From NCBI GenBank assembly GCA_023091735.1, contig JALKBU010000037.1, positions 1 through 64,000 of the forward strand: DNA of 64,000 nt, read 5' to 3'. Below, piece by piece: positions 1-9,484 of this stretch. The translations under genes were made by a program, and so were the position numbers. The first letter of the stretch is position 1. Every line of letters begins with the position of its first letter. This stretch comes from Trichomonas tenax. Lineage: Eukaryota; Parabasalia; Trichomonadida; Trichomonadidae. Below the pieces are notes generated by a model that did no database searches, was not told the origin of the DNA, and saw nothing but the letters and a program-made list of their open reading frames with translations.

Positions 1-177
1 ATCGATGTTTTCTTACCAATTACCAGTTAGGTATATGCTCGTTGATGATAGAGTTGTGGCTCGTCAACAACACTAACCTGGATGTATTGTTTAGACAACA
101 AAGATATTTATGACACTTTTTATAAAGATGACAATTTGCCCGCGCAAAAAGTGACAGTTTATTCATGAAAAGTGACT

Positions 178-2100
178 TTAAGGTTCCCCTGTCACTTTTT
201 GGTGTTCACTTTTGTCATAGACTCTTAAAGGAAGTCTAACTCTGTACGAGCCATCCAAAACAACCGGAAGAGCCAATTTAAGCAAATCAGAGTTGAATCC
301 ATCAGCATTGTGGAACATAAGAGAAGCAAGAATGCAAACGCCAACAGCTCTGAATAATGCTGATTCCTCTTTGAGCAGCAGCTGCCCAATCCTGTGGATT
401 CGGGTTTTGCCACTATCTGATGGCCTTGCGTGACTTCTCGAGAGAATTGCTTGAATAAGTGTGCAGTACAAAAGCCTTGTTTCAGGTGGTGTCGTCGGTT
501 CTAATATATAAGGGAAATAAGCGTGAACGCTTGAGTCCGTTCCTAAAAGGCCAAGAAGATGAGTCTTTCCATCACCTAAAACAATGACTGTTGAGATCAA
601 ATAACGACGGCAAATATCATCAGTTTCTCCATTTTTGATTAATTCCATAACTCTTGTTCCTTCCAAGCTTCTTGCAATTGGATTTGCGTTTCCTGGCTCT
701 GCAAGGAGTATTCCGCTAATAACAACATTCCAAGCTCGTGATCCGTTAATTGACCTTTCTTGTGTGATTAAATGCTGAGCAATGTATTTAGACTCCAAGT
801 ACGGCGCCATTTTCGAACACATCAGTGGTGATCTTTTCATAAATCTGGCGATATCAACGATAATCGTTTCATATAAATCGTCGTTCTTTATAAGTGTTGA
901 AATAAAGGCCCTTATGGTCTTAGATGGCTTTGGAACTGTTAAAAACTGAGATCGATGTAAATCGGTTATTGCTGAAATTTGGCATTCCTGCCGACACCTC
1001 AAAGCATACTCGAATTGCTGCCACAGATGGTGTTCTGAGCAGTCTGGAATCTCAGGAATCGAATGAACAGTGATTCCAAATTGTTTCATTAATCTCTGTG
1101 CAAGCATGAAATTTCGCCATAAAGTACTGAGTAAAGCAGGCTCAGTGAAGAACGCTTGAAACGTTGCATGTGGTAAACTGTCTCGCGCGATACTTTCTGT
1201 GAAAATATTTATCAAAGATTTCAGTGTTGAATCGCTGACATTATCTAAGTTGTGCATCAACGACCTTATCGATCGCTCTGGATCCAGGAGAATGCACGTG
1301 AAAATATCTTGCGGCAATGTCTCCGGTATGTGAAGATAATCATTTGCGCCGCATGCGAACATCGCTGATATGTTCTGTGTACAGTATGTTTTCTCAAACT
1401 GCTTGTTCGTTGCTATCAGTGGCTCAACGAGTGATGCAGCTTTGTCGCAGTCGAATATAAAGTGAATATTTGATTGTATGAGTTGCCTGATATCTGACAT
1501 CGACTTCCAGTCATCCGGTGAAAATCCATTGTCTTTTATGCAAATTCGTCCGTTTTCTGGCGGTGGAAATCCCATACCAATATAATGAAAAACTCTTAGG
1601 CCATTATTGTTGGCCGAGCAGTAGTGACGGATTGGATTGCTCAAATTTATGTCAACCTGAGTCCGTTGGGGTGGTGGTCCCCATTTTGCGTGTTTAAAAT
1701 ATTGAGATGTAAAAAATGATTGAAGTGTTCGCTCTGCCTCTACTGTATTGACAACGCTTAGATCCTCCCATGTATGAATGAACTTCCTATTTTGTGGCTT
1801 TCCTGGTATTAATCGAGTTATCGAATTCATATGGACTTGCACGCCTTCTGCAACCATAACAGTAGTATCCACATACGGAGATAGTTCCGATAATTCATCA
1901 TCGAATGCTTGAAATGGTGTTGAGTGAATTCGGTTATTGTATTCATTCGTAATTTTATTTATCTCGGTCTCGTCGTCGTCTTCGATCCTATAGTTATCGA
2001 AATACTCTTCCTCTGACGCCTGTTTATACAGCCCACCTTGGTGCGTGCGAATTGGATATTCCCCGCTGTCTGATTGATCCGAAACACTTTCAACACTCAT
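178..2100 (-). CDS. Raptor-like protein (TORC1 subunit), short form
   Basis: 640 aa. Raptor is the scaffold that presents substrates to TOR kinase. The Raptor_N caspase-like region is visible: an HYIGMGFPPP segment (family HYNGHGxPxP) followed by IFDCDKA (family VFDCSxAG), then a segment with MFACGAND and PQDIFT matching the Raptor pattern of Ala-Cys before the DLFTxCLTTP strand, then the FRNFLLA-type helix (here LWRNFMLAQRLMKQFG) and HEAT-like helices. Known Raptors are about twice as long and end in a WD40 propeller; none is encoded here or downstream, where only AT-rich DNA remains. An in-frame ATG 60 bases upstream exists (2160), but the stretch between is A/T-rich untranslated-like DNA, so the MSVES start at 2100 is preferred. 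The N-terminal 60 residues are acidic and Ser-rich. Family call is fairly safe; function as a true TORC1 subunit is inference. Confidence 0.65.
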   Translation of the reverse strand: MSVESVSDQSDSGEYPIRTHQGGLYKQASEEEYFDNYRIEDDDETEINKITNEYNNRIHSTPFQAFDDELSELSPYVDTTVMVAEGVQVHMNSITRLIPGKPQNRKFIHTWEDLSVVNTVEAERTLQSFFTSQYFKHAKWGPPPQRTQVDINLSNPIRHYCSANNNGLRVFHYIGMGFPPPENGRICIKDNGFSPDDWKSMSDIRQLIQSNIHFIFDCDKAASLVEPLIATNKQFEKTYCTQNISAMFACGANDYLHIPETLPQDIFTCILLDPERSIRSLMHNLDNVSDSTLKSLINIFTESIARDSLPHATFQAFFTEPALLSTLWRNFMLAQRLMKQFGITVHSIPEIPDCSEHHLWQQFEYALRCRQECQISAITDLHRSQFLTVPKPSKTIRAFISTLIKNDDLYETIIVDIARFMKRSPLMCSKMAPYLESKYIAQHLITQERSINGSRAWNVVISGILLAEPGNANPIARSLEGTRVMELIKNGETDDICRRYLISTVIVLGDGKTHLLGLLGTDSSVHAYFPYILEPTTPPETRLLYCTLIQAILSRSHARPSDSGKTRIHRIGQLLLKEESALFRAVGVCILASLMFHNADGFNSDLLKLALPVVLDGSYRVRLPLRVYDKSEHQKVTGEP

Positions 2101-2228
2101 TTTTTGTATTTTTTTTTTGTAAATTTGTATAGATTTTAGATTGAGAGGAAAAATATCCATTCTCTTAATTTAACTTTTTGCATATTTTTGCTTCTCTGTA
2201 CTGCTGTGATATATCAATATTTATTTAT

Positions 2229-2390
2229 GTCATGTAAATTTGGCATTATGACTTGTAAATTGTCTATATTTGTTATGTAAAATAATTTTTGCCGCGTAAA
2301 TTTTATTTCAAAAATGCTATATAAATAATAAAAATGTCAAGTAAATGAATTAAAAATGTTATGTAAATCTTTAAAAATGTCAAGTAAAGT
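2229..2390. promoter_or_regulatory. Array of TGTCATGTAAA-type motifs upstream of the Raptor-like gene
   Basis: About seven related 10-11-mers lie in 160 bases: GTCATGTAAAT, GACTTGTAAAT, GTTATGTAAAA, GCCGCGTAAAT, GTCAAGTAAAT, GTTATGTAAAT and GTCAAGTAAAG. The same motif occurs upstream of other genes in this window, in either orientation. A promoter role is inferred from recurrence and position only. Confidence 0.5.
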
Positions 2391-2652
2391 GATTATGCTT
2401 TCCAAATATTCTCATCTGAAGCATGGCAGCAAAAATGCCAAGAATATATTTTCATTGGTTTGTGCTTCCGTACTTGAGGGTCCAATTGAGCTCAAATACA
2501 TCAAAAATTGGGATGATATTGGAACTGCTGTGATTATAATGATTTGTAATACATCAATACTCATTTTTCTTATTGAGCATTTTGAAAATGAAATTAAAGA
2601 TATTGCCCCGTTATCAACAAATGTTCAGAATCTTTTCTTTGATCACAAATAA
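2356..2652 (+). CDS. Small ORF of unknown nature
   Basis: 98 codons with one hydrophobic stretch in the second half (AVIIMICNTSILIFLI). The first ATG lies inside the TGTCATGTAAA motif array, which argues against that start. I recognise no family. It may be a remnant of a larger gene or chance. Confidence 0.15.
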   Translation: MLCKSLKMSSKVIMLSKYSHLKHGSKNAKNIFSLVCASVLEGPIELKYIKNWDDIGTAVIIMICNTSILIFLIEHFENEIKDIAPLSTNVQNLFFDHK

Positions 2653-2977
2653 AGAGATATATGAAGATTATGATTATGAAAATACCAGTTTTCGGGCTTT
2701 CATCAATTTGTCACTTTTGATAAAATGTTGGTAAAATTTTTTGATGATGTGAAATAAAAAAAATAAAAATAATGACACATTGACAAAATCAAAAGAATTT
2801 CCGACGAAGGAAAGATAGAACAGCCACCAATTGAGGAAAAGAAGAAGATTCATCGATGAATCAATCTAAATTTCACAAAATGTTATTTTTCAACAAAATT
2901 ATTTTTATTGGAAATGTTTTTCTTCTTATTGCACTCTCTTTCATCATCGGTAAAGCACGAACATAAACATATTTGTA

Positions 2978-3484
2978 ATGATTGCATTTACGGTAATAAA
3001 TTGTTTTATTTACTTTGTTATTGCTTCAAAGGCAGTTCCGCAGAATATAGCAAAGCATACAAAGGAATATGTTGAACAAATTGTCCCAAAAGTTCAAAAA
3101 CGCAATGCTTTGAGAGAAAATAATTCTTTTATTTTTGAAGCAAAGTTTGATGAAGACATTCAAAAAATTGTTATCAATAGCGGCTCTTTCATGACGAGAG
3201 CTGGTTTTTCTGGTTATGATTCCCCACACTCAAGATTTCGAACAGATATAGGTCGTCCGATATTCGGCTCCGAAAAAGACATTGAAGACGTTTTTATTGG
3301 TGGTGATGATCAATTAAGATCTCCAAATTTAAGATTTAAGATCCCAATGGAGAATGGAATCATCGAAAATTGGGATGAAATGGAGAAGACTTCGAGGATG
3401 AAATGTATAAGGTCAAAGTCAACATGCTACACTGTTTCTGATAAGTTTCTCTGTGCAGGAAGGCTGCACACGTATGCAAAATAA
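2978..3484 (+). pseudogene. Truncated actin-family fragment
   Basis: 168 codons. Residues about 63-135 follow the actin N-terminal fold: IVINSGSFMTRAGFSG corresponds to actin VVDNGSGMCKAGFAG, GRPIFG to the GRPRHQG strand, FIGGDDQLRSPN to YVGDEAQSKRG, and PMENGIIENWDEMEKT to PIEHGIVTNWDDMEKI. The ATP-contacting Asp of the phosphate-1 loop is replaced (INSGS for DNGSG). After MEK the reading no longer resembles actin and stops 30 codons later, so more than two thirds of the fold is missing. The first 60 residues are not actin; they begin with a hydrophobic stretch. The simplest reading is a decayed, 5'-rearranged actin-like gene. Nothing supports a working product. Confidence 0.6.
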
Positions 3485-4953
3485 TATATACTGAATAGCA
3501 TCAAAATTTAAGTGAATATTTTTGATATTTTCTCATTCATATCCATATACATGTTGGATGCTCAACGCAGCATGTGAAAGCATGTACCCAAGTACATATG
3601 TTATGAAATAAGAGACTTGAGAAAATACTTTTTTATTTTTCTGAATTTGAGGTTTGTGAAAGCGCACAAATGACACACTCTCATATGAGTAGTATAGTGT
3701 TTCTTTTAATCTGACATACTATATGATATTTTTTTGATGAATCTAATCATATGTTATAATTAGCTATTTATGATAAACAAATGCTCTACACACGCTATAA
3801 TATAGTGCTTCATGTCAAACAATCCCCAATCACTCTTCTGAATATAAGTTATTACATATTTTTCATAAAATATTATAATAAACCATCAAAAACTGTGTGC
3901 ATGTAATAAGGTATCTTTGAATAGCATGTTGACTTCTTAAATACACACAATTTCATGGATTAAGCAATCACAATAATTCCAGCATCGGGAGAATGTATAC
4001 ATTAGCACAAATGTTTACACAAAGGCAACAACAATATACGACTTGATGCAAAGTATATACCAGTACTATATTATATGAGTGTATTAACTGATATGCTGCT
4101 TATGATCTTCTTGATGTGATGCACTCCAAATAACACATCGGTATTCAGTCACTTTTGAGATATTAATTTAGAGTGTATCTCGACAATGCAACGATATATT
4201 TTTGTTGAATTCTTTCCATCTATTAGAAACCCTATATAATATTCATATATCTATTCAACAGTTTGATATCCCTCTTCAAATATAGATTTGTCAAAATAAT
4301 GCTTTGAAATTCACATTTTTTTTCTTCATATGGAATTAAACACATTACCCGCATATTAAGAACATCCAATATTATCTGACAATACTGATTGAATCGAAGA
4401 ATAACGATATGAGCCATTATGCAGAGATCAGATAATCTTGAAAAAATGTGTTTGGAGGTATTTAAACCACTAATCATGTAAAACACAACAAGTTAAAGCT
4501 ATTTCCTTAATATTGCAAAATCAAAACGAAATCTCATATTTTGATATCCAATATAGTTTAAAAAATTCACCCAAAACTCAATAGATTCATCAGAAGAAAC
4601 CGTCTATGATAATGGCAGTTTAGAAATTCCTCTAAACCTCTTCCTTCCCCAAAACTACAAACTATACCAAAAATTTTCGGTATTGTTTGTCTTCCCCTCT
4701 TCAAAAATAAATTCAGAACAATTAACGAGTTTTTAGTTTTGTTAATTGAGTCGCTTTGAAGGCTATGAAAATCTCTAATATTTAAGAATGAAAGCTATTC
4801 AAACAAATACGATTAATTTTATTTTAACTTTCATTTTTGTTCGTGCAATTTTCCGCATAGCGATCATAATTAATGAAATGGGAATTTTGGTACAGCATAA
4901 TTATCATATTTTATTAAAATACAAACAAAAAATAATAATGATATATATATATA
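3485..4953. other. Long AT-rich intergenic stretch with one ORF remnant
   Basis: No gene recognised. A 57-codon open frame without ATG at 4563-4736 (+) has mixed, protein-like composition (for example EIPLNLFLPQNYKLYQK) and may be a scrap of a surface-protein gene. A short AT dinucleotide run lies at about 4941-4954. Confidence 0.4.
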
Positions 4954-7392
4954 TCAATAAACTCTAAAAGAGTGTTTCCAAACGAGTTGAAGAAGTTGAG
5001 TGAGTTTGTCATCAAGAGCTTTCGATGGTCTCATATTAACAATTTCATTCAATTTTGCAGCCTCTTCCTGAGTGAATCCAATAGAAACAACTGCATCTGT
5101 AATGAAAGTTGGCAAATCTTGAGCGTATCTGCGCATCTTTCGGATCCCAACTATAGCATCTCCAACTAGAGCGCGCATAGCTGGAAGGCTTGGATCAAAT
5201 GACGTTCCTAGTATGGAAAGGAATGATACGTTGACGAGAGCATTGAGGTATTGCTTAGAATGAGTGACTAAGTTTTCAAGAGTTCGTCTCATAACAGCAA
5301 ATAAACCCGGTGAATCAATTGCTGACATCATTAACGGAATTATCCAATCAATAATTGCATTGACAAGTTCTTCGCTTAAAAAAGACATTGTTGAACCGAT
5401 TGCCATATCCATTGCCTTAATTAGTTCTTCAGCTTCCTTGGCACCATAATATCCAACCATGAAAAACTCCATCACAGAAGTGGCCATTGGTATTATTCCT
5501 TCAAAGAAGCCCTGCATGTATTCTTTGAGTCCTTCTCCCTGCCATCGCTGCTTGATCGAAGGAATGGAGGCCATGATAGTCGCAAGGCTCATTGGGCCAC
5601 TTATAGAAGCAGCGTGTGCAGCAAGAAGATTGGGAAACTCCGGATCATGTCTTTGTGCTTTGACAACTAATGCGTGGATTGAGTCGTCGGCTGTCAAAGG
5701 TAGAGAAATTGTAACAATATCTTCTGCATCTATACCTCCGCTTGCAACGCAAAACTCAAGAAGTGCTGTGACTCCTGGAACCGGATTGGAAATATCAATT
5801 TTGCTTTGTAATATCTCGATTGCAACAGAAGCACATGAATCTCGACGTGTCGCATCTTGCATTGTTGAAATAGCAATTCCAGCTGATTCTGCACACTTGA
5901 CACTGCCACTTGATGCGAGAGCCTCTACAACATCTTCGCTCCATTCGAAGTGAGCTCCAAAGTTCGATAAAAATGATGGCAGCAATTGCTCGAACTTCGA
6001 CATTGTCTCCGCATCAGCTCCACTTGCAATAACAAATCTTAGGAATGTCATTACAAGTTTATTCTTGTGTTGTGCGAAAGCCAAACCATTGGAAATTGAA
6101 AGTTTGAATAAATTTAGCAATGCACAAGTTGCACTTGCATTTGATGCAATAACATCTGGTTCGATATCACAAATTGCCATGAATCCATTGACAATTTCTC
6201 TCTCCTCAGGAACGCGAACACCTCCGTTACGTAAAAGCCTATATAAAGATGTTTGGGCAAGAAAACGCTGTGGATCTTCTGTTGCATTGATATTAACAAA
6301 CATTTGCATTACTAATCCCATACATGATTCTCTATCTTCGTTAATGGCTGCAACCATAAGAGCACCACTTAATTCTTCGGCTTCCATAAACAAATGCAAA
6401 TGCTCAACATCAAGTATCATCGTGGATTGACATATTGCATTCCAGCAAAACTCGATCATTTCGAGTTGAGGAAAAACCGGCGTTGGAGTGATTTGAAATA
6501 TCTTCAGAATGATATGTGTCGCACATGCAAACTCTATTATTAGCGTACTAGCGAATTGAATGATTTGTGCACCTTCTTCTGGTGTTAGAAGCTTATATAC
6601 GTAATATAAAAACTCGCATGCTTGCTGAACGCAAGTTTCATTATTAATTCCATGAACAACTTCATTCAACCTTTCCAGTGGAATCAATTTCATAAAAATT
6701 TCAGCCCTATTCTCCATTGCTGTGTGTGCTACAGCATACTGATATAGAAATAGCGCGTGATTGAAAGTTGGCGGCGATTCAAGCCAATTATTGATTATTG
6801 AAAAATTTTGTTCATCTAAAATCCATTTCGGGTTTGCCCATGGAGCAATTGAATCTGTGATTGTAAAACACCCCTCTGGATTCGATGAATATATAGATAA
6901 CGCATATTGCCCGATTTGGCCTGCAATTCCATTTTGATTTATGAATTCAATGAGATTTCGCAGCTGATCAATCTGTGTTGGAATGTAGCTATTGAGGCGT
7001 TTGGATAAATGCTTAATAAAAAGAATGAGTAAATCTGAATTTTGATTAAAAATCCATGCGAAAAGATCAACCATTGACTGGTGTAAATTTATGAAAAATG
7101 ATGCTTGTGATGCAGCAACGTGGTTTTGTACTTCAGGAGGATAATTTGTAAAAAACGGAATAATTGTTTGAAATAATAATACGTGTAACTGTCTGACGAT
7201 GTCTGATTCATTAATTTGTGTCCATTTCAATGTAACCCAGTAATCTATAAGTTGAAGATAAGCAATTGTATTTTCAGAAACTGTTCCTGTTGATAAATCT
7301 TGTATTGTTACAATCAGGTGTTCGGGGTTCTGAAAAAATGAATGTTTTGTAATGAAATCCATCTGTTCTATCGATGGGATTTCAGCACTCAT
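4954..7392 (-). CDS. HEAT-type karyopherin, possibly exportin-T-like
   Basis: 812 aa, entirely helical in character, without signal peptide or membrane span. The layout resembles importin-beta superfamily exportins: an N-terminal region (residues about 1-60), then an Xpo1-like block near residues 95-135 with FINLHQSMVDLFAWIF before ILFIKHLSKRL, followed by repeated pairs of amphipathic helices to the end. Exportin-T, which carries tRNA out of the nucleus, is the closest family I can suggest; its usual length is about 950 residues. No single diagnostic motif is present, so this could be another HEAT-repeat transporter. The ATG at 7392 is the first in frame, and the gene is divergent from the membrane-protein gene at 7612, sharing a 219-base spacer with a C-run array. 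Confidence 0.45.
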   Translation of the reverse strand: MSAEIPSIEQMDFITKHSFFQNPEHLIVTIQDLSTGTVSENTIAYLQLIDYWVTLKWTQINESDIVRQLHVLLFQTIIPFFTNYPPEVQNHVAASQASFFINLHQSMVDLFAWIFNQNSDLLILFIKHLSKRLNSYIPTQIDQLRNLIEFINQNGIAGQIGQYALSIYSSNPEGCFTITDSIAPWANPKWILDEQNFSIINNWLESPPTFNHALFLYQYAVAHTAMENRAEIFMKLIPLERLNEVVHGINNETCVQQACEFLYYVYKLLTPEEGAQIIQFASTLIIEFACATHIILKIFQITPTPVFPQLEMIEFCWNAICQSTMILDVEHLHLFMEAEELSGALMVAAINEDRESCMGLVMQMFVNINATEDPQRFLAQTSLYRLLRNGGVRVPEEREIVNGFMAICDIEPDVIASNASATCALLNLFKLSISNGLAFAQHKNKLVMTFLRFVIASGADAETMSKFEQLLPSFLSNFGAHFEWSEDVVEALASSGSVKCAESAGIAISTMQDATRRDSCASVAIEILQSKIDISNPVPGVTALLEFCVASGGIDAEDIVTISLPLTADDSIHALVVKAQRHDPEFPNLLAAHAASISGPMSLATIMASIPSIKQRWQGEGLKEYMQGFFEGIIPMATSVMEFFMVGYYGAKEAEELIKAMDMAIGSTMSFLSEELVNAIIDWIIPLMMSAIDSPGLFAVMRRTLENLVTHSKQYLNALVNVSFLSILGTSFDPSLPAMRALVGDAIVGIRKMRRYAQDLPTFITDAVVSIGFTQEEAAKLNEIVNMRPSKALDDKLTQLLQLVWKHSFRVY

Positions 7393-7500
7393 TAATGAAA
7401 CTTTAAAAAATGACTTAAAAAGTCTGAAAATATCTTTATTGAATGCTTATATATCTAATTGTCAATCGAAATCCTTCGAAAAAGCAAAAATGAAAATAAT

Positions 7501-7600
7501 CCCTTTAATAAATTTATAACCCCCTATTATTTAATGAACTCCCTATTATTTTATGAAACCCCTCAAAAATGCCTATTTAAAAAAATTAACCCCTTTTTAA
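7501..7600 (+). promoter_or_regulatory. Phased C-run array between divergent genes
   Basis: Runs of three to five C start near 7501, 7520, 7541, 7559 and 7590, mostly about 20 bases apart, each embedded in A/T. The last, AACCCCTTTTTAAC, ends 8-10 bases before the ATG at 7612. Similar arrays lie at 23949-24059 and 55381-55470. A role in transcription initiation is inferred. Confidence 0.45.
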
Positions 7601-7611
7601 CTCTATTTCGA

Positions 7612-8985
7612 ATGAATTTTCTATTTTGTTTTGGTTTCTATTATAAAACGAGTAGAAAAGTCACTTCGCTAGAAACGAGATTACCGTCGTTTTCCTTCGA
7701 CGCAGGAGGAAACTTCTCAATTAAAATGTCTGCAACCGATTCTTATACAAAATTCATGATACTCATGGCATCTATGAAAGAAGTGATAAACATCGATCTC
7801 AAAAACATCAGTTCACCAAATCCGTGTAACTATCTTAAACATATATCAGATATGAACAAAACATTCGATTTTCAAAGCGCAAATGAAGAATTTGAATGGA
7901 ATGGATCACTAGACTCAAAGATTATCCTTAGGCCTGTCCTTTTGCTATGCAATTCTAAATCAAAGGATACAAAATACAGTATAATTACGAAATTTACAAA
8001 TCCGTCAACTTTACTTGATTTAAGATGGATTCCATCTCTTTATATCAAACCCGTTACAATCGCATGTTTTACAGCGATCGTTCTATTCATGTTTTTGAAC
8101 ATTTTCAAATTCCAAAAGAACGCTTCGAGATATAACATAATTGTTCTCACAAGCACATTTTTCATTCTCCTTAATGGAATATTTTCTTATTTACAACTGC
8201 GCAACGACGGAAAATCAGATGAACATACTCCATTCCGTGAATTATCGATCACAGCATACTTTATCGGTCGTGTTTTGATATTTTTAGCAGTTTTACTTGG
8301 ATCAAATGGTTGGGAGATCATTAATTCTGAATATAGCAAACTTTACATTTTAAAGATGGCTGTACTCTCTGTTATTTTGTTTTCTGCTTCTGCAATGAAT
8401 GGAAACCTTTACCTTGCCGACTATTCATTTGCATTTATTATTTTTATCATTGTCACGCTTGTTGTATTAACAAAGCACATAATTAGAAACATAAATAATG
8501 TGGAACTTATGATCAAAGGCCATTTATACGTTATATCGCAAAGTGGCATTGATCCATCAACGACACCAATTTATTCTCAGTTCAAAACTTATCATCAGTT
8601 CAAAATGGTTATTCTCATATACATCAACTTGATTTACATTAATACTTTTGTTGCTTGGCTCACAGAAGGAATTCCTTTCTGGTGTTCTGATTTGATAGGA
8701 GAATTTGCAGACATATTCATTTCATGTGCGTCCGCTATTTTGTTTAGATCGATTCGCAACATTTCGTCTGGATATTCTAACATCGATGCTCAGCAAGTTT
8801 ATCTCGAAGACATCCAAAGTTTAGGCATTGAATCAGACTTATTCCAAAATCATTCTCTAACCAAATGGGAGGAAGGCATGGATTTGCCAACAATGCCTAA
8901 TCTTGTACCTGCAAAGCTAGAAGAAAAAGTTTCACAACCTAACCAAGAGCATATCGATGATAACTTCGATACATCAACTTTATAA
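7612..8985 (+). CDS. Seven-transmembrane GOST/GPR107-like membrane protein
   Basis: 457 aa from the ATG at 7612. An N-terminal region of about 145 residues includes FSFDAGGNFSIKMS, like the beta-strand that opens the luminal GOLD-like domain of GOST proteins (GPR107/108, TMEM87 group). Seven hydrophobic spans follow at about 148-168, 174-195, 213-235, 244-265, 268-290, 331-350 and 362-382, with LLGSNGWEII at the end of span 3 resembling the conserved Gly-Trp of the family. A hydrophilic tail of about 75 residues follows, ending in acidic residues. GOST proteins act in Golgi and endosome traffic. The frame opens upstream at 7459, but the upstream part is the C-run promoter DNA, so the ATG at 7612 is chosen. 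The starting MNFLFCFGFYY may be a short signal peptide. Confidence 0.55.
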   Translation: MNFLFCFGFYYKTSRKVTSLETRLPSFSFDAGGNFSIKMSATDSYTKFMILMASMKEVINIDLKNISSPNPCNYLKHISDMNKTFDFQSANEEFEWNGSLDSKIILRPVLLLCNSKSKDTKYSIITKFTNPSTLLDLRWIPSLYIKPVTIACFTAIVLFMFLNIFKFQKNASRYNIIVLTSTFFILLNGIFSYLQLRNDGKSDEHTPFRELSITAYFIGRVLIFLAVLLGSNGWEIINSEYSKLYILKMAVLSVILFSASAMNGNLYLADYSFAFIIFIIVTLVVLTKHIIRNINNVELMIKGHLYVISQSGIDPSTTPIYSQFKTYHQFKMVILIYINLIYINTFVAWLTEGIPFWCSDLIGEFADIFISCASAILFRSIRNISSGYSNIDAQQVYLEDIQSLGIESDLFQNHSLTKWEEGMDLPTMPNLVPAKLEEKVSQPNQEHIDDNFDTSTL

Positions 8986-9484
8986 CTGAAATATTTTTGT
9001 TTTTGTTTGTTAAAAATAAACCATTTATATACAAAACTATGCTCATTATTTCATAGGGCGTCAATGAACATGTTGAGCATCTCAAGATTGATGTGATTAT
9101 CTATATTTTGGTGTTACAGATGTATTTTAACACCCATTTCAAAAAAAAATCTCGTTGATTTTAAATTAACTTTTAATCTTATTTTAATACGATTATCTTA
9201 TGTTGAGGTGATCCAAATGATTCTCGGCTAATCAAAGAATTATTGTGTCTATTGATTTAAATAATGTAGTGAAGATAAGAGAAGATATTTATTGTAATAT
9301 CATTCATTGCTATATATATATATTAAATGAAGATTGCAAATGATTTATATATGTCCAGGAGGTGAAATATTTGATATCTATTTAAAAGTTTTTAAGCTTG
9401 CAAAAGGATTTTTGGTTGCATGATGAAAATGATCAATAAGGTTAAATCAAAATGTGACACATTGCAGTAAAAATATAAAATTCA
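8986..9484. other. Intergenic, nothing recognised
   Basis: AT-rich spacer between two co-directional genes. It contains an AT microsatellite near 9311-9323 but no open frame or repeat that I can assign. Confidence 0.5.

Noticed and set aside
139..152. TTTGCCCGCGCAAA as an E2F site
   Set aside because: Spacing does not fit TTTSSCGC well and no gene start is near within the window.
4232..4486. 84-codon minus-strand ORF
   Set aside because: No family likeness, AT-rich composition, no conserved context.
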